From Clostridia bacterium (GTDB taxonomy: Bacteria; Bacillota; Clostridia; Christensenellales; Borkfalkiaceae): DNA of 46,515 nucleotides. The stretch spans positions 1 to 46,515 of the forward strand of contig JAFVPE010000002.1 in assembly GCA_017505465.1 (NCBI GenBank), read 5' to 3'. Shown here piece by piece: positions 27,998-36,803 of this stretch. Positions within the stretch are counted from its first letter, which is position 1, and each line of letters begins with the position of its first letter. The position numbers and the translations under genes are program-made. A model generated the notes under the pieces. That model worked only from the letters and a program-made list of their open reading frames with translations. It searched no databases and was not told the DNA's origin.

Positions 27998-29590
27998 TTA
28001 AGTATTAAATGAATCCCACCATTTATATATTGTCATTCGACTAATATTTGTTTCTATTTCACATTGCCTTTTAGTTCCCGTGGGATTTTGCTTTCGCCAT
28101 TCAATAACTTGAAATTTTTTACTCTTTTTTTCTCCTACCAACTTAATTTGACAAACAGGACACCCTGTTCCCTTTAATAATTCTGATGCAACAGTTTCCC
28201 AGAGATGTCCACATTTCTTACATTCGCATTTAATTTTATCCCGGGCATAATGGTATTCGGTCAACAAAATGATTTTTTCATAATGAGGATTTTTGCATTT
28301 GAGCTTGTCTATAAAGTCATCGTGAGTGATTCTACGGGAAGATTTATACGCAAATGAAATAATCTCATTCCATTCATCCTCTGAAAATGAATATGACACA
28401 TTGATAAGGTTTAGACATCTATAAACAATCGTTTTTAGTGTGGAATAATTTTTTTCACTCCCTAAATCAATTCCATATACCCAAACATCATTTTCAAAAA
28501 TTTCATCTCCCGAATAGGAGTCATATATAATAACAAGTTTAATATTTTTACTTGCACATTCATTTGCCTTTTGAATATCTTTTTGCAGCACCTCTTTGTG
28601 CCACTTCCAAGAACCTATTTCTACCGCAAATGCAAAATCAGGTAAAAATATGTCTAATTCTTTGCCTAAGGCTTTTTTACCACGATGTATTATTTTTTCA
28701 GTTCCGACAGCCAGGCATAGAGCATGGAGCAAAAATTGTTCCATAAAAGATGTGGATGTATGCGCGCATACTGGACATCCCGAACCACTCAATAATCTTG
28801 AGGCAATAGCCCTCCACTCGTGACCACATACAATACACCTGCAAGCAATTTGATTCGCTGCCCCATTGTATTGGGTGCATATGTGTATAGTGTTAGCATG
28901 AGGATTTCGTGTATTAAACTTATCTATAAATGCATCGTGCGAAATTTTTCCAGGACGCTTTATTCTTTTCAGTTGTTCACTTGATATTATAGCAATTCTT
29001 TTTTTTGCACATTTAGGGCATCCCGTTCCTTGTAGCAAACTACTTGCAAGTGGATTCCAAATATGATTACATATTATGCACTTACATTGTATCCGCTTTG
29101 TTGCTCCCTTATATTCAGAAAGAAATTCTATCTTTGAGACATGGGGATTCTTTTGCCTTAGATTATCGAAAAATCGTTTTTGTGTATAACCTATATTCCC
29201 AGAGCAGGATGGGCAACCCGATCCTGCTCTAATCAAATCGTTAGCCTTGGAAGACCACACTGTTTCACAAATACGACATTTGCATTTTATTTTTTTTGAC
29301 ATACCTTCATATTCACTCAATAAAGCTATATTGGAAAAGTGAGGGTTGTTGAATTTAAGTCTCTTAACAAAATCATCGTTTGATAATTTAATATTATTGG
29401 AGCAACGAGGGCATCCGTGACCATTCAAAAGGGTTTTTGGGGTTGGGCTCCATTTGTAATCACAGCGCGAACACTTACATAAAATCGGGGAGGTGTTTTT
29501 TTTGTATATCCCCAGTATTTGAATAGAGGGGTTCTTAATAGAAACACTTTCAATAAATTCGGCATGCGCTCTCTTTTTACCGCTTGGCAT
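27998..29590 (-). CDS. Five zinc-ribbon repeat protein with embedded PD-(D/E)XK/Vsr-like nuclease and C-terminal HTH
   Basis: A 530-residue protein. Five repeats of about 55 residues (11-63, 74-129, 140-194, 221-275, 425-480) each read F-x-NPH-x-I-x-Y-x-C-x-C-x2-C-x2-W-x-LL-x-G-x-GCP-x2-C, a treble-clef/zinc-ribbon type unit. Between repeats four and five lies a nuclease-like domain (about 280-400) with KELDIFLPDFAFAVEIGSWK (E311, D313, E324) and KLVIIYD, like Vsr/homing-type PD-(D/E)XK folds. The last 40 residues (WRKQNPTG through MTIYKWW) look like a helix-turn-helix. The segment is visibly AT-rich beside its neighbours. DNA cleavage in mobility or defence is inferred; catalysis is not proven. 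Confidence 0.75.
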   Translation of the reverse strand: MPSGKKRAHAEFIESVSIKNPSIQILGIYKKNTSPILCKCSRCDYKWSPTPKTLLNGHGCPRCSNNIKLSNDDFVKRLKFNNPHFSNIALLSEYEGMSKKIKCKCRICETVWSSKANDLIRAGSGCPSCSGNIGYTQKRFFDNLRQKNPHVSKIEFLSEYKGATKRIQCKCIICNHIWNPLASSLLQGTGCPKCAKKRIAIISSEQLKRIKRPGKISHDAFIDKFNTRNPHANTIHICTQYNGAANQIACRCIVCGHEWRAIASRLLSGSGCPVCAHTSTSFMEQFLLHALCLAVGTEKIIHRGKKALGKELDIFLPDFAFAVEIGSWKWHKEVLQKDIQKANECASKNIKLVIIYDSYSGDEIFENDVWVYGIDLGSEKNYSTLKTIVYRCLNLINVSYSFSEDEWNEIISFAYKSSRRITHDDFIDKLKCKNPHYEKIILLTEYHYARDKIKCECKKCGHLWETVASELLKGTGCPVCQIKLVGEKKSKKFQVIEWRKQNPTGTKRQCEIETNISRMTIYKWWDSFNT

Positions 29591-29627
29591 CTGCTATCCC
29601 CCTTTTTCGTTATTATACAATACATAT

Positions 29628-29656
29628 ATTATATCATAAATTTAGTCTATAATCAA
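29628..29656 (-). promoter_or_regulatory. Promoter of the island genes
   Basis: Minus strand TTGATT (29656-29651), 17-base spacer, TATAAT (29633-29628), about 37 bases before the nuclease start codon. A second TATAAT lies closer in. Confidence 0.65.
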
Positions 29657-29719
29657 GTAAAAAGCGTAATTATTGTCCCTTGGCACTACGGCGTGCGCTT
29701 GTTATTTCTTTGAAAATGT

Positions 29720-29737
29720 AGGGCAAACAAAAGCCCT
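29720..29737. other. Gene-free stretch between nuclease and repeat, with a small hairpin
   Basis: Between the nuclease promoter and the right direct repeat I see only an AGGGC/GCCCT hairpin followed by TTTT on the plus strand. It resembles a weak plus-strand terminator but has no gene to serve. Confidence 0.35.
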
Positions 29738-29766
29738 TTTACGTGATATTTATTTGTGGGCAAAAT

Positions 29767-30001
29767 AAAAAACCTAAATCAAACCATAGGTGGTTCAGTT
29801 TAGGGCGGTGGTCTTGTTTGCCGAAACCCTTAAAAGGGAATCCTCGGCAAAGTTTCGGGCGCTTACTTCCTTTACGGAAGAAACTTACTTTCACTACGGC
29901 GCGCCCTGCGCGTGAACCGACGATAATCCGCCTTTCAAGTGTTAACCACCTCCACCAACGCACGAAAAAACGCCCTTACGGGCGTTCGTGCGTTGGTGGA
30001 G
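29767..30001. repeat. ~235-bp direct repeat, right copy, running into the 3' end of ssrA
   Basis: Near-identical to 26598-26820. It carries hairpins AACCA/TGGTT and TTTGCCGA/TCGGCAAA and, at its right end, the tmRNA terminator. Its last eight bases are the tmRNA 3' end. The two copies bracket about 2.9 kb holding the nuclease and PIN genes. Confidence 0.85.
29965..29986 (-). terminator. Terminator of ssrA inside a 22-bp inverted repeat
   Basis: Minus strand AACGCCC, loop GTAA, GGGCGTT then a T-run. It sits inside a perfect 22-bp inverted repeat (29945-29966 and 29985-30006) whose right arm includes the last 13 bases of the tmRNA. Confidence 0.75.
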
Positions 30002-30360
30002 GTGGTCGGAGTTGAACCGACGTCTTACTCGGCTGCCAAAAAACTTTCTACATACTTAGTTTATCTATTATTTCTTAAGTGCACAACGCGGGTAAACACG
30101 CTTTGTACGCCGCAGAAGGCTAAATACTCTTTCAAAAACACCTTCCGATTTTAAAAAGAGTGTTCCGTCTTGATGACGCCGCGGCCCCAACCGACGGATA
30201 AATCGGGCGCGACGATTCGCTAACGAGCGAAATTACGCTGCAAGAGCGTAGTTTGCATTTCTATCTGCATTTAAATTTAGGTGGAACGTTTTATCGTAGC
30301 CGTTCCGTCTACGGTATGCTTATCCTTTCGCTCACCGGCAATCGAATCCGGGGCACCCCC
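29994..30360 (-). ncRNA. ssrA: Transfer-messenger RNA (tmRNA)
   Basis: A 367-base tmRNA that rescues stalled ribosomes and tags their products. The 5' end GGGGGTG pairs with CACCTCC before ACCA, which is encoded (29997-29994). The T arm GTCGG/CCGAC encloses TTCAACT. The 5' segment GGATTCGAT is typical. The tag frame (30268-30233) reads ADRNANYALAA then TAA, the usual YALAA-type degradation tag. Its own promoter is at 30376-30404. The 3' end merges with one of the two long direct repeats, as expected for an integration hotspot. Confidence 0.95.
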
Positions 30361-30375
30361 ATATAGAGTTACTCT

Positions 30376-30404
30376 ATTATACACACAAAAACGGCAAATG
30401 TAAA
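30376..30404 (-). promoter_or_regulatory. Promoter of ssrA
   Basis: Minus strand TTTACA (30404-30399), 17-base spacer, TATAAT (30381-30376), placing the start of transcription a few bases before the mature 5' end. Confidence 0.8.
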
Positions 30405-30435
30405 CACTTTTTTTGCTATTTTACAAAAATTCTCT

Positions 30436-30468
30436 AAAAAAGGAGCGGTTGCTATCCGCTCCTTTTTT
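30436..30468. terminator. Terminator after trkH
   Basis: AAAAAAGGAGCGG, loop TTGCTAT, CCGCTCCTTTTTT, a strong stem with T-runs on both strands. It closes the long lgt-to-trkH operon and shields ssrA. Confidence 0.88.
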
Positions 30469-30500
30469 GCAATTTAGATATACCGTGTACGCGTTGAACG

Positions 30501-31949
30501 TTATTTTCTCCACGTTCCGGGCGCAAACAAAAACAACATCGGGAACACTTCCAATCTGCCCACCAGCATATCGAAAATGAACACCAATTTCGACCACCAA
30601 GAGAAGTTCGTGAACGAGCCCATAGGTCCTACCATATCTAAACCGGGGCCAATATTATTAATAGTTGCTGACACCGCCGTAAAATTCGTCGTCAAACTTT
30701 CTCCGTCGAGAGAGACAATCAAAAGTGATATCGCAAAAATCAAAAGATACGCAATGAAAAAACTGTGTACAGAACGCACCACGTCGTCCTCCACCACTCT
30801 TCCGTCCATCGTCACGCGTTTCACGCGTTTGGGATGAAGCATACGGCTCATTTCGTTTCCTGCGCTCTTGCCCATAATAAGCAAACGGGAAACCTTAATG
30901 CCGCCGCCCGTACTGCCTGCGCACGCCCCTATAAACATAATTAAAACCAATATAGCTTTTGAAAAAGAGGGCCATAAATTAAAATCTTCCGTGGCAAAAC
31001 CCGTCGTAGAAATAATGGATGCAACTGAAAAAGCCGAGTGTTTCAAAGCGCCTCCAAACGATTCTATCGTACCGCTTGCAAAAACGTTCAACGTCACCAA
31101 AGCCATGGCTGCTGCAACGATAATTAAAAATGTGCGTACCTCGATTGTAAAAGCTTCCTTAAATTTCCCCCTGAACAGTAAATAATAAGAGTTAAAATTG
31201 AGAGAAAACAGTAACATAAACACGGTAACAACGATTTGAATATAAGACGAATAGTCCGCAAAGCCGCTGTTTTTGATGGAAAATCCCCCCGTTCCTGCCG
31301 TCGCAAACGCTGCATTGATTGCCTCGAATACGGACATACCGCCGCAAATAAGCATTATAAATTGAATGAGCGTCAAGCCAAAATAAATGATGTACAAAAT
31401 CTTCGCCGTCGTGCGCACTTTCGGAACGATTTTACTGACGACAGGACCGGGGCTTTCCGCTTTCATAATATGCATATTTCTTGCGCCGCTCAAAGGCAAA
31501 AAAGCAATCAAGAACACCAAAACGCCCATACCGCCAATCCAATGGGTAAAGCTGCGCCATATCAAAATGCAACGAGGCAAAACTTCTACTCCCACATTAG
31601 GATCGACAACCGTCGCACCCGTCGTAGTGAAGCCCGATACCGTTTCAAACAATGCGTCGACGTAGTTGGGAATGCTCCCCGAAAACACGAAAGGAAGCGC
31701 GCCGAATAAACTCATCACAATCCAACAAAGAGCGGTGATGACAAAGCCTTCTTTGGCGTAAATTTCGTTGTTTTTCGGCTTTCCAATAAGGCAAAGACCT
31801 CCAAGTGAGCCGCAAATCGCCATCGACATCAGAAAATCAAAAAACTCTCTTTCACGGTATACCGCCGCCGTAATGAGCGGTACTAAAAAGAACACCGCTT
31901 CAAAGATGAGTATCCATCCTAGCGTTCGTTTTATAATCGAAAAGTTCAT
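30501..31949 (-). CDS. trkH: Trk potassium uptake membrane subunit
   Basis: A 482-residue potassium channel-like transporter of the TrkH/KtrB family. The four pore loops carry the selectivity-filter motifs TTTGAT, TAGTGGFS, STTGFAT and a final NNIGPG; GACAGSTGGG follows the third. Ten or more membrane segments are present. It lies 13 bases after trkA, which encodes its regulatory subunit; AAGGGGAC precedes the ATG. Last gene of the operon. Confidence 0.95.
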   Translation of the reverse strand: MNFSIIKRTLGWILIFEAVFFLVPLITAAVYREREFFDFLMSMAICGSLGGLCLIGKPKNNEIYAKEGFVITALCWIVMSLFGALPFVFSGSIPNYVDALFETVSGFTTTGATVVDPNVGVEVLPRCILIWRSFTHWIGGMGVLVFLIAFLPLSGARNMHIMKAESPGPVVSKIVPKVRTTAKILYIIYFGLTLIQFIMLICGGMSVFEAINAAFATAGTGGFSIKNSGFADYSSYIQIVVTVFMLLFSLNFNSYYLLFRGKFKEAFTIEVRTFLIIVAAAMALVTLNVFASGTIESFGGALKHSAFSVASIISTTGFATEDFNLWPSFSKAILVLIMFIGACAGSTGGGIKVSRLLIMGKSAGNEMSRMLHPKRVKRVTMDGRVVEDDVVRSVHSFFIAYLLIFAISLLIVSLDGESLTTNFTAVSATINNIGPGLDMVGPMGSFTNFSWWSKLVFIFDMLVGRLEVFPMLFLFAPGTWRK

Positions 31950-31962
31950 ACCGTCCCCTTCC

Positions 31963-33321
31963 CTATCTCAATACTTCGGTGATATCGTGCAAACCCGTCC
32001 GTTTGGAAACGATAACTACGGCGTCACCCGCCTGAATCACGTCGTTACCACGGGGAATGATAACCTTCTTATCGCGATAGATTGCCGCTACGAGTACGTT
32101 TTCTTTAAAACGCAGCATGGAAAGCGGTTTTTCTGCGATGAGCGAGCGTTCCTTAATGATAAACTCCGTTGCTTCGACTTCGCCGGGAATGATGTTATAG
32201 AGCGTTTCAATATTGCTTCCGCGCGTCTTGCGTGCCGAGCGCACGTAACGCAAAATAACGTCCGACGTAATGTGCGTAGGACAAATCGTCGTATCCAACT
32301 CCAAACGGTTCAATACGTTATCGTAGTCGATGCGGTTGATTTTCGTAATCAACTTGCCTTGACATACTTCTTGCACGAACAAGGAAAGCAAAATATTTTC
32401 TTCGTCGTGCTTGGAAAGCGCAACGAACGCCCCTGCCGATTTCACCCCTTCTTCAAGCAAAAGCTCCTTATCCGTAGCATTACCGTTGATAATCTTGCAT
32501 GCAGGGAAAAGTCCTGCGAGCTCTTCGCACACCTTTCTATCCTTTTCAATAATTTTAAGAGTGATGCCCGAGCGATCGAGAATCTCGCAAAGATAATGTG
32601 TGATTACACCGCCGCCGACAACGATTGCATTCTTAATCGAATGCCCTTTATAGTTGATAATCTTGAAAAATTCCTTCGCATTCTTGGGGGAAGCAACGAT
32701 TGTAACAATATCCTTCGCCTCGAACACAAAATCACCGTTGGCGATGTAGGAATCGTCGCCGCGTTCAATCGTACAAACGAGTACGTCGCACTTATAGCGT
32801 ATCATAACGTCCTTAACCGACATACCGACGATATGACTATCTTCGGGCAAGCGGAACTTGATAAGCTCTACCTTTCCTTTTGCGAAAGGCTCGATTTTGA
32901 TTGCCGCAGGGAAACGCAAAATTCGCGCAATTTCTTCCGCCGCCGCATATTCGGGATTGATGACGAGCGCAAGCCCGAGCTCGTCTTGCAAATACTCCAC
33001 TTCTTCGCTGTATTCGGGGCTTTTAAGACGTGCGATAACTTGACAGTCCCCTTCCTTTTTCGCCACCATACAACAGAGCAGGTTGAGCTCGTCCGAGTTG
33101 GTCACGGCAATAAAGAGATCCGCCGATTTGATGTCTGCCTCAAGCAAAGTCGTATGCGTTGCGCCGTTGCCGACCACGCCCATAACGTCAAAACGCTCCG
33201 TCAATTCTTGCACCTTTACGGAGTCCATATCTACGACGGTAACCGAGTTGCCGCCGTCTTCGATGAGTTTTTCTGCGAGAGTGCAACCAACTCTACCGCA
33301 GCCTACGATGATAACGTTCAT
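31963..33321 (-). CDS. trkA: Trk potassium uptake regulatory protein
   Basis: A 452-residue cytosolic subunit with two RCK (TrkA-N plus TrkA-C) units in tandem, the standard TrkA layout. The first Rossmann motif is GCGRVGCTLAE near residues 7-17; the second GGGVITHYLCE is near 235-245. It binds nucleotide and gates TrkH, encoded directly downstream. Nine bases separate its start from the plsY stop. Confidence 0.94.
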   Translation of the reverse strand: MNVIIVGCGRVGCTLAEKLIEDGGNSVTVVDMDSVKVQELTERFDVMGVVGNGATHTTLLEADIKSADLFIAVTNSDELNLLCCMVAKKEGDCQVIARLKSPEYSEEVEYLQDELGLALVINPEYAAAEEIARILRFPAAIKIEPFAKGKVELIKFRLPEDSHIVGMSVKDVMIRYKCDVLVCTIERGDDSYIANGDFVFEAKDIVTIVASPKNAKEFFKIINYKGHSIKNAIVVGGGVITHYLCEILDRSGITLKIIEKDRKVCEELAGLFPACKIINGNATDKELLLEEGVKSAGAFVALSKHDEENILLSLFVQEVCQGKLITKINRIDYDNVLNRLELDTTICPTHITSDVILRYVRSARKTRGSNIETLYNIIPGEVEATEFIIKERSLIAEKPLSMLRFKENVLVAAIYRDKKVIIPRGNDVIQAGDAVVIVSKRTGLHDITEVLR

Positions 33322-33330
33322 AATAGCCTC

Positions 33331-34059
33331 TTACTTTGCTTTCTTTTTCTTTGCAAGCTTCTTGATAGAAGTATGATGCTCTTCCCCCGCAAAAAGACGG
33401 AAGAGATTTTCGTGATGCGCGCACCACGTCAGCAAATTTAATGCCAAAATTGCCATGCACACGCATACCATGTACGCGTTGAACGGAATTCCGTTATATT
33501 TATTCCAAAATACGACAAATTGCAAAATGCTAAATCCCGTAACCCCCAAAAGCGAGCCCAAAGAACCCCATTCGGTGAGGAAAATAAAGAGCACGATGCC
33601 GAGCAAGCAGAAGAAGATAATCAATGCAAACCAAGGCCAATCGCAGGGCAAGCAGAACCAAAAAAGCCCAAGCGTAGACGCAATGCCCTTTCCCCCTTTA
33701 AACTTCATCGTTACGGGGAAAATGTGTCCGATGATGACGCAAAGTCCACAGAAATATCTCGTGAGATCCGCCACGGCAATATCCGTTCCTGCAAACTGAT
33801 AATTACGGTAGATAAAAAAGCTGATAAGCGCAGGTACGCCGCCCTTTACCGCGTCGCAAAGGAAGGTAATAACGCCGATTTTTAAGCCGAATTCACGGCT
33901 CATATTCATCGTACCGGGGTTTCCGCTGCCGATTTTAGTAATATCCCGTTTCTTAAATTTGGAAATAAGCAAAGCAAAATTAAAGCAACCGATGAAATAA
34001 CATACGACCGCCATAACAAGGAATTGCCACCAATGTTGGGAAATGTCAAAAGGTTTCAT
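33331..34059 (-). CDS. plsY: Glycerol-3-phosphate acyltransferase PlsY
   Basis: A 242-residue membrane enzyme that moves acyl groups from acyl phosphate to glycerol-3-phosphate, starting phospholipid synthesis. The three family motifs are seen: GSGNPGTMN (about 42-50), GHIFPVTMKFKGGKG (about 109-123) and a late GSLGSLLG stretch. It is slightly longer than usual (about 200) owing to inserts and a Lys-rich tail. It starts 75 bases after der, in the same direction. Confidence 0.93.
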   Translation of the reverse strand: MKPFDISQHWWQFLVMAVVCYFIGCFNFALLISKFKKRDITKIGSGNPGTMNMSREFGLKIGVITFLCDAVKGGVPALISFFIYRNYQFAGTDIAVADLTRYFCGLCVIIGHIFPVTMKFKGGKGIASTLGLFWFCLPCDWPWFALIIFFCLLGIVLFIFLTEWGSLGSLLGVTGFSILQFVVFWNKYNGIPFNAYMVCVCMAILALNLLTWCAHHENLFRLFAGEEHHTSIKKLAKKKKAK

Positions 34060-34098
34060 ATATTTACTCTCAATTTATTAAAAATTTCAAAGTGTTGA

Positions 34099-34126
34099 AT
34101 ATGCGACGCCGTACTGCGACGCATAT
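34099..34126 (-). other. Hairpin in the der-plsY gap
   Basis: ATATGCG and CGCATAT enclose two GCGACGC direct repeats in the 75-base gap between der and plsY. There is no T-run, so it is more likely a processing or stability element than a terminator. Confidence 0.35.
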
Positions 34127-34134
34127 ACGACGCT

Positions 34135-35448
34135 TTATTCTTCTTCCTTTTTCTCTCTAACGACAATTTTAATAGGCGTTCCCGTAAAATCATACGCACG
34201 GCGAATGGTGTTTTCGAGATAGCGTTGATACGAGAAATGCAACAGGTCTTCCGAATTGACGTGCAATACGAAAAGAGGCGGACAAACGGATACCTGCGAC
34301 GAGAAGAACACGCGCATACGTCTGCCTTGATAGGAAGGCGGCTCTTGCAAGCGCACCGCATCGCCAATCAAATCGTTCAATTCCCCCGTAGGAACACGGA
34401 AGGTTGCGTGCGCATACACTTCTTCCACCGCCGCAATCAATTTTTCCACGCGTTGCCCCGTCTTTGCCGAAATGTAGATGGATTTGTAGTAATCCATGAA
34501 CTTCAAGTCTTCTTTGAGCTGCAATTCGAACTTATTGACGGTGTGGGTATCCTTTTCAATCAAATCCCACTTATTCATAACGATGACGGACGGTTTACCC
34601 TGCTCGTGTACGTAACCGATAATCTTTACGTCTTGCTCTGTAAGCCCCTCGGCGCTATCCACGACAAGCACGCAAACGTCGCTTCGTCTAACTGCGTCGA
34701 ACGCACGCATATTGCTGTAATATTCCACGTCGTCGTCCACGTTTTTCTTCTTGCGAATACCTGCCGTGTCAATGATCGTGTACGCCTTATCCCCACGATA
34801 GAACAACGTATCGATGGCGTCGCGCGTCGTGCCTGCCATCGGCGTTACGATACTGCGTTCGCTACCCAAAATCCTATTGACGAGGCTCGATTTGCCTGCG
34901 TTCGGCTTGCCGACAACGGCAATTTTAAGGGACGGAACGGGCTCGTTCGTGTTTTCGGGGAAATGCGCCACCGCTTCGTCCAAAACGTCGCCGATCCCCT
35001 GTGAATGCTCCGCAGAAACCGCAAACGGCTCGCCAAGCCCCAACGAATAAAATTCATAAATTTTATCGGGGGAGTATTCGTCGATTTTGTTCACGACGAG
35101 AATGACGGGTTTTTTGCTGCGGCGCAAAATGTCCGCCACGTCGTAGTCGGAAGGGTGCAAGCCCTCTCTACCGTCCGTAAAGAACAAGATAACGTCCGCC
35201 GTTTCAATGGCAACGTCTGCCTGCTTTGCGATTTCCTTCCACATGATGTCCTCGGATTTCAATTCAATACCGCCCGTGTCCACCATTGTGAAATGCTTGT
35301 CACGCCAACTTGCGTCCGTGTACAGTCTGTCGCGCGTAACCCCGGGCCTATCTTCCGTAATGGAAATTTTGCGCCCTGCTACTTTGTTAAAAAAGGTACT
35401 TTTTCCTACGTTGGGTCTACCCACCAACGCGATAAGGGGATTTGCCAT
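34135..35448 (-). CDS. der: Ribosome biogenesis GTPase Der (EngA)
   Basis: A 437-residue double GTPase needed for 50S subunit assembly. G1 motifs GRPNVGKST and GKPNAGKSS, G3 DTGG and DTAG, and G4 NKID and NKWD mark the two G domains; the last 85 residues form the KH-like domain. Normal length. GAGGAGG precedes the ATG. It follows the DUF512 gene by 22 bases; that neighbourhood is common in Clostridia. Confidence 0.96.
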   Translation of the reverse strand: MANPLIALVGRPNVGKSTFFNKVAGRKISITEDRPGVTRDRLYTDASWRDKHFTMVDTGGIELKSEDIMWKEIAKQADVAIETADVILFFTDGREGLHPSDYDVADILRRSKKPVILVVNKIDEYSPDKIYEFYSLGLGEPFAVSAEHSQGIGDVLDEAVAHFPENTNEPVPSLKIAVVGKPNAGKSSLVNRILGSERSIVTPMAGTTRDAIDTLFYRGDKAYTIIDTAGIRKKKNVDDDVEYYSNMRAFDAVRRSDVCVLVVDSAEGLTEQDVKIIGYVHEQGKPSVIVMNKWDLIEKDTHTVNKFELQLKEDLKFMDYYKSIYISAKTGQRVEKLIAAVEEVYAHATFRVPTGELNDLIGDAVRLQEPPSYQGRRMRVFFSSQVSVCPPLFVLHVNSEDLLHFSYQRYLENTIRRAYDFTGTPIKIVVREKKEEE

Positions 35449-35470
35449 ATTTCTCTCGCCTCCTCTTGAT

Positions 35471-36799
35471 TTATTCTTCCGTAGAGAGTATCTCTACAAA
35501 GCCGTAACCGCCATCGCGGTTGATTCTTATATTTTCAAAACGCAATCGCTCTTTCAACTCGCCCAAGGTCATTCCGCAAAGGAACACGTCCTCAAACTCT
35601 TTCATCGTGTTGCCTGCAAGCACCACTTCGTCGAATTCGCCCTGCTCTTCACGGTATTTTTGCAACGCTTTGAGTATATCTTCGCCCGTGAGCAAACCCG
35701 TACACGTGACGGTGTGCCCGAAAAAGTCGTTTTCAACGGGCAAGACGTTCGCCTGCAAGCCTTTTATGGCTTGATTGCACTTTTCCGCAAGCGCTTTGTT
35801 GATATTCGCCGCACTTTCGCCGCACACGATGACCGAACGTTTCGGCTTTTTCAACACATACCTGCCCCCGTCGTTTTCTAAAATCAACGAAGAGAGCGCA
35901 CTTTCCGCTTCGGATAGAAACTTGGCGGTCATGCCGATTCCGTTTTCAATCTGCTCGAACTCGCCGTAGAACGCTGCGTCCTTGAACGGTCTGCCTGCCT
36001 TGACGAAATATTCGTCCGCAGGGAGCAAGAAATTCACGCCGAATTCTTGATTTAAGCTATCCACAAGGTCAAGCAGTTTTTTGCTATATTCGCCGTCCAC
36101 GTCGGCAATGGGATACAAGCCGTCGCGGTATTTGGTAAGCCCTGTCGGCACGCAAGCCACGTCTCTTACCGTCGGATAATATTTGAAAAGCTCTCTTGCC
36201 GTGTAGGCAAGCTCCTCGCCGTCGTTTTCGTTCGGCACAAGCACCGCTTGGCAATGCAATTCAATGCCCCCTTTGGCAAGCTTATCTATTTGCTCCACAA
36301 TTTTCCCTGCAAAGCGATTGCGAAGCAATTTCACGCGCAAGGCGGGGTTCATCGTATGGACGGACACGTACAACGGGGATAATTTCAAGCGGATAATCCG
36401 CTCCAAGCCCTCGTCGGAAAGGTTGGTGAGCGTGACGAAATTCCCGCAAGAAAAGCTCATACCGTAATCGTCGTCCTTGACGTACAAGCTCTCTCGCATT
36501 CCCTTAGGCATTTGATCGACAAAACAGAATACGCAACGGTTATGACAGGTACGAATGGCGGTATTTTTCTCGAACTCAATGCCGAGATCTTCCCCCTCGT
36601 CCTTCTCGACTTCCACCGTCACCTCGCCTTGACCGCGCTTATCGCGAACGGTCATGGAAAAACCGTCCGTCTCTACATAGTAGAGATAGTCAAGCTCGTC
36701 TTCGCAAGGATAGCCGTCGAAGGCGATGATTTCATCCCCGACTTCTAGTCCAAGCTCCTTGGCGATACTATTCCGTTTTACCTTCGTGATTTTTAACAT
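35471..36799 (-). CDS. DUF512 family radical-SAM-like protein with N-terminal PDZ domain
   Basis: A 442-residue protein. Residues 1-65 are PDZ-like (AKELGLEVGDEIIAFDG). Cysteines C85, C89 and C92 in TCHNRCVFCFVDQMPKG form a CxxxCxxC iron-sulfur motif of radical SAM type. The C-terminal half (VCGESAANI, VLPVENDFFGHTVTCTGLL) is DUF512. No reaction is established for the family. It lies four bases after rluD-like and 22 before der, without a clear ribosome site, so it is probably translated by coupling. Confidence 0.88.
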   Translation of the reverse strand: MLKITKVKRNSIAKELGLEVGDEIIAFDGYPCEDELDYLYYVETDGFSMTVRDKRGQGEVTVEVEKDEGEDLGIEFEKNTAIRTCHNRCVFCFVDQMPKGMRESLYVKDDDYGMSFSCGNFVTLTNLSDEGLERIIRLKLSPLYVSVHTMNPALRVKLLRNRFAGKIVEQIDKLAKGGIELHCQAVLVPNENDGEELAYTARELFKYYPTVRDVACVPTGLTKYRDGLYPIADVDGEYSKKLLDLVDSLNQEFGVNFLLPADEYFVKAGRPFKDAAFYGEFEQIENGIGMTAKFLSEAESALSSLILENDGGRYVLKKPKRSVIVCGESAANINKALAEKCNQAIKGLQANVLPVENDFFGHTVTCTGLLTGEDILKALQKYREEQGEFDEVVLAGNTMKEFEDVFLCGMTLGELKERLRFENIRINRDGGYGFVEILSTEE

Positions 36800-36803
36800 A
36801 ACG

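Noticed and set aside
28998..29590. Group I intron or intein around the zinc-ribbon nuclease
   Set aside because: No split host gene or intron core is seen on either side; the gene has its own promoter and ribosome site.
31768..33441. 557-codon open frame on plus, opposite trkA
   Set aside because: trkA on the minus strand has full RCK motifs and correct spacing to its neighbours; the antisense frame has no family features.
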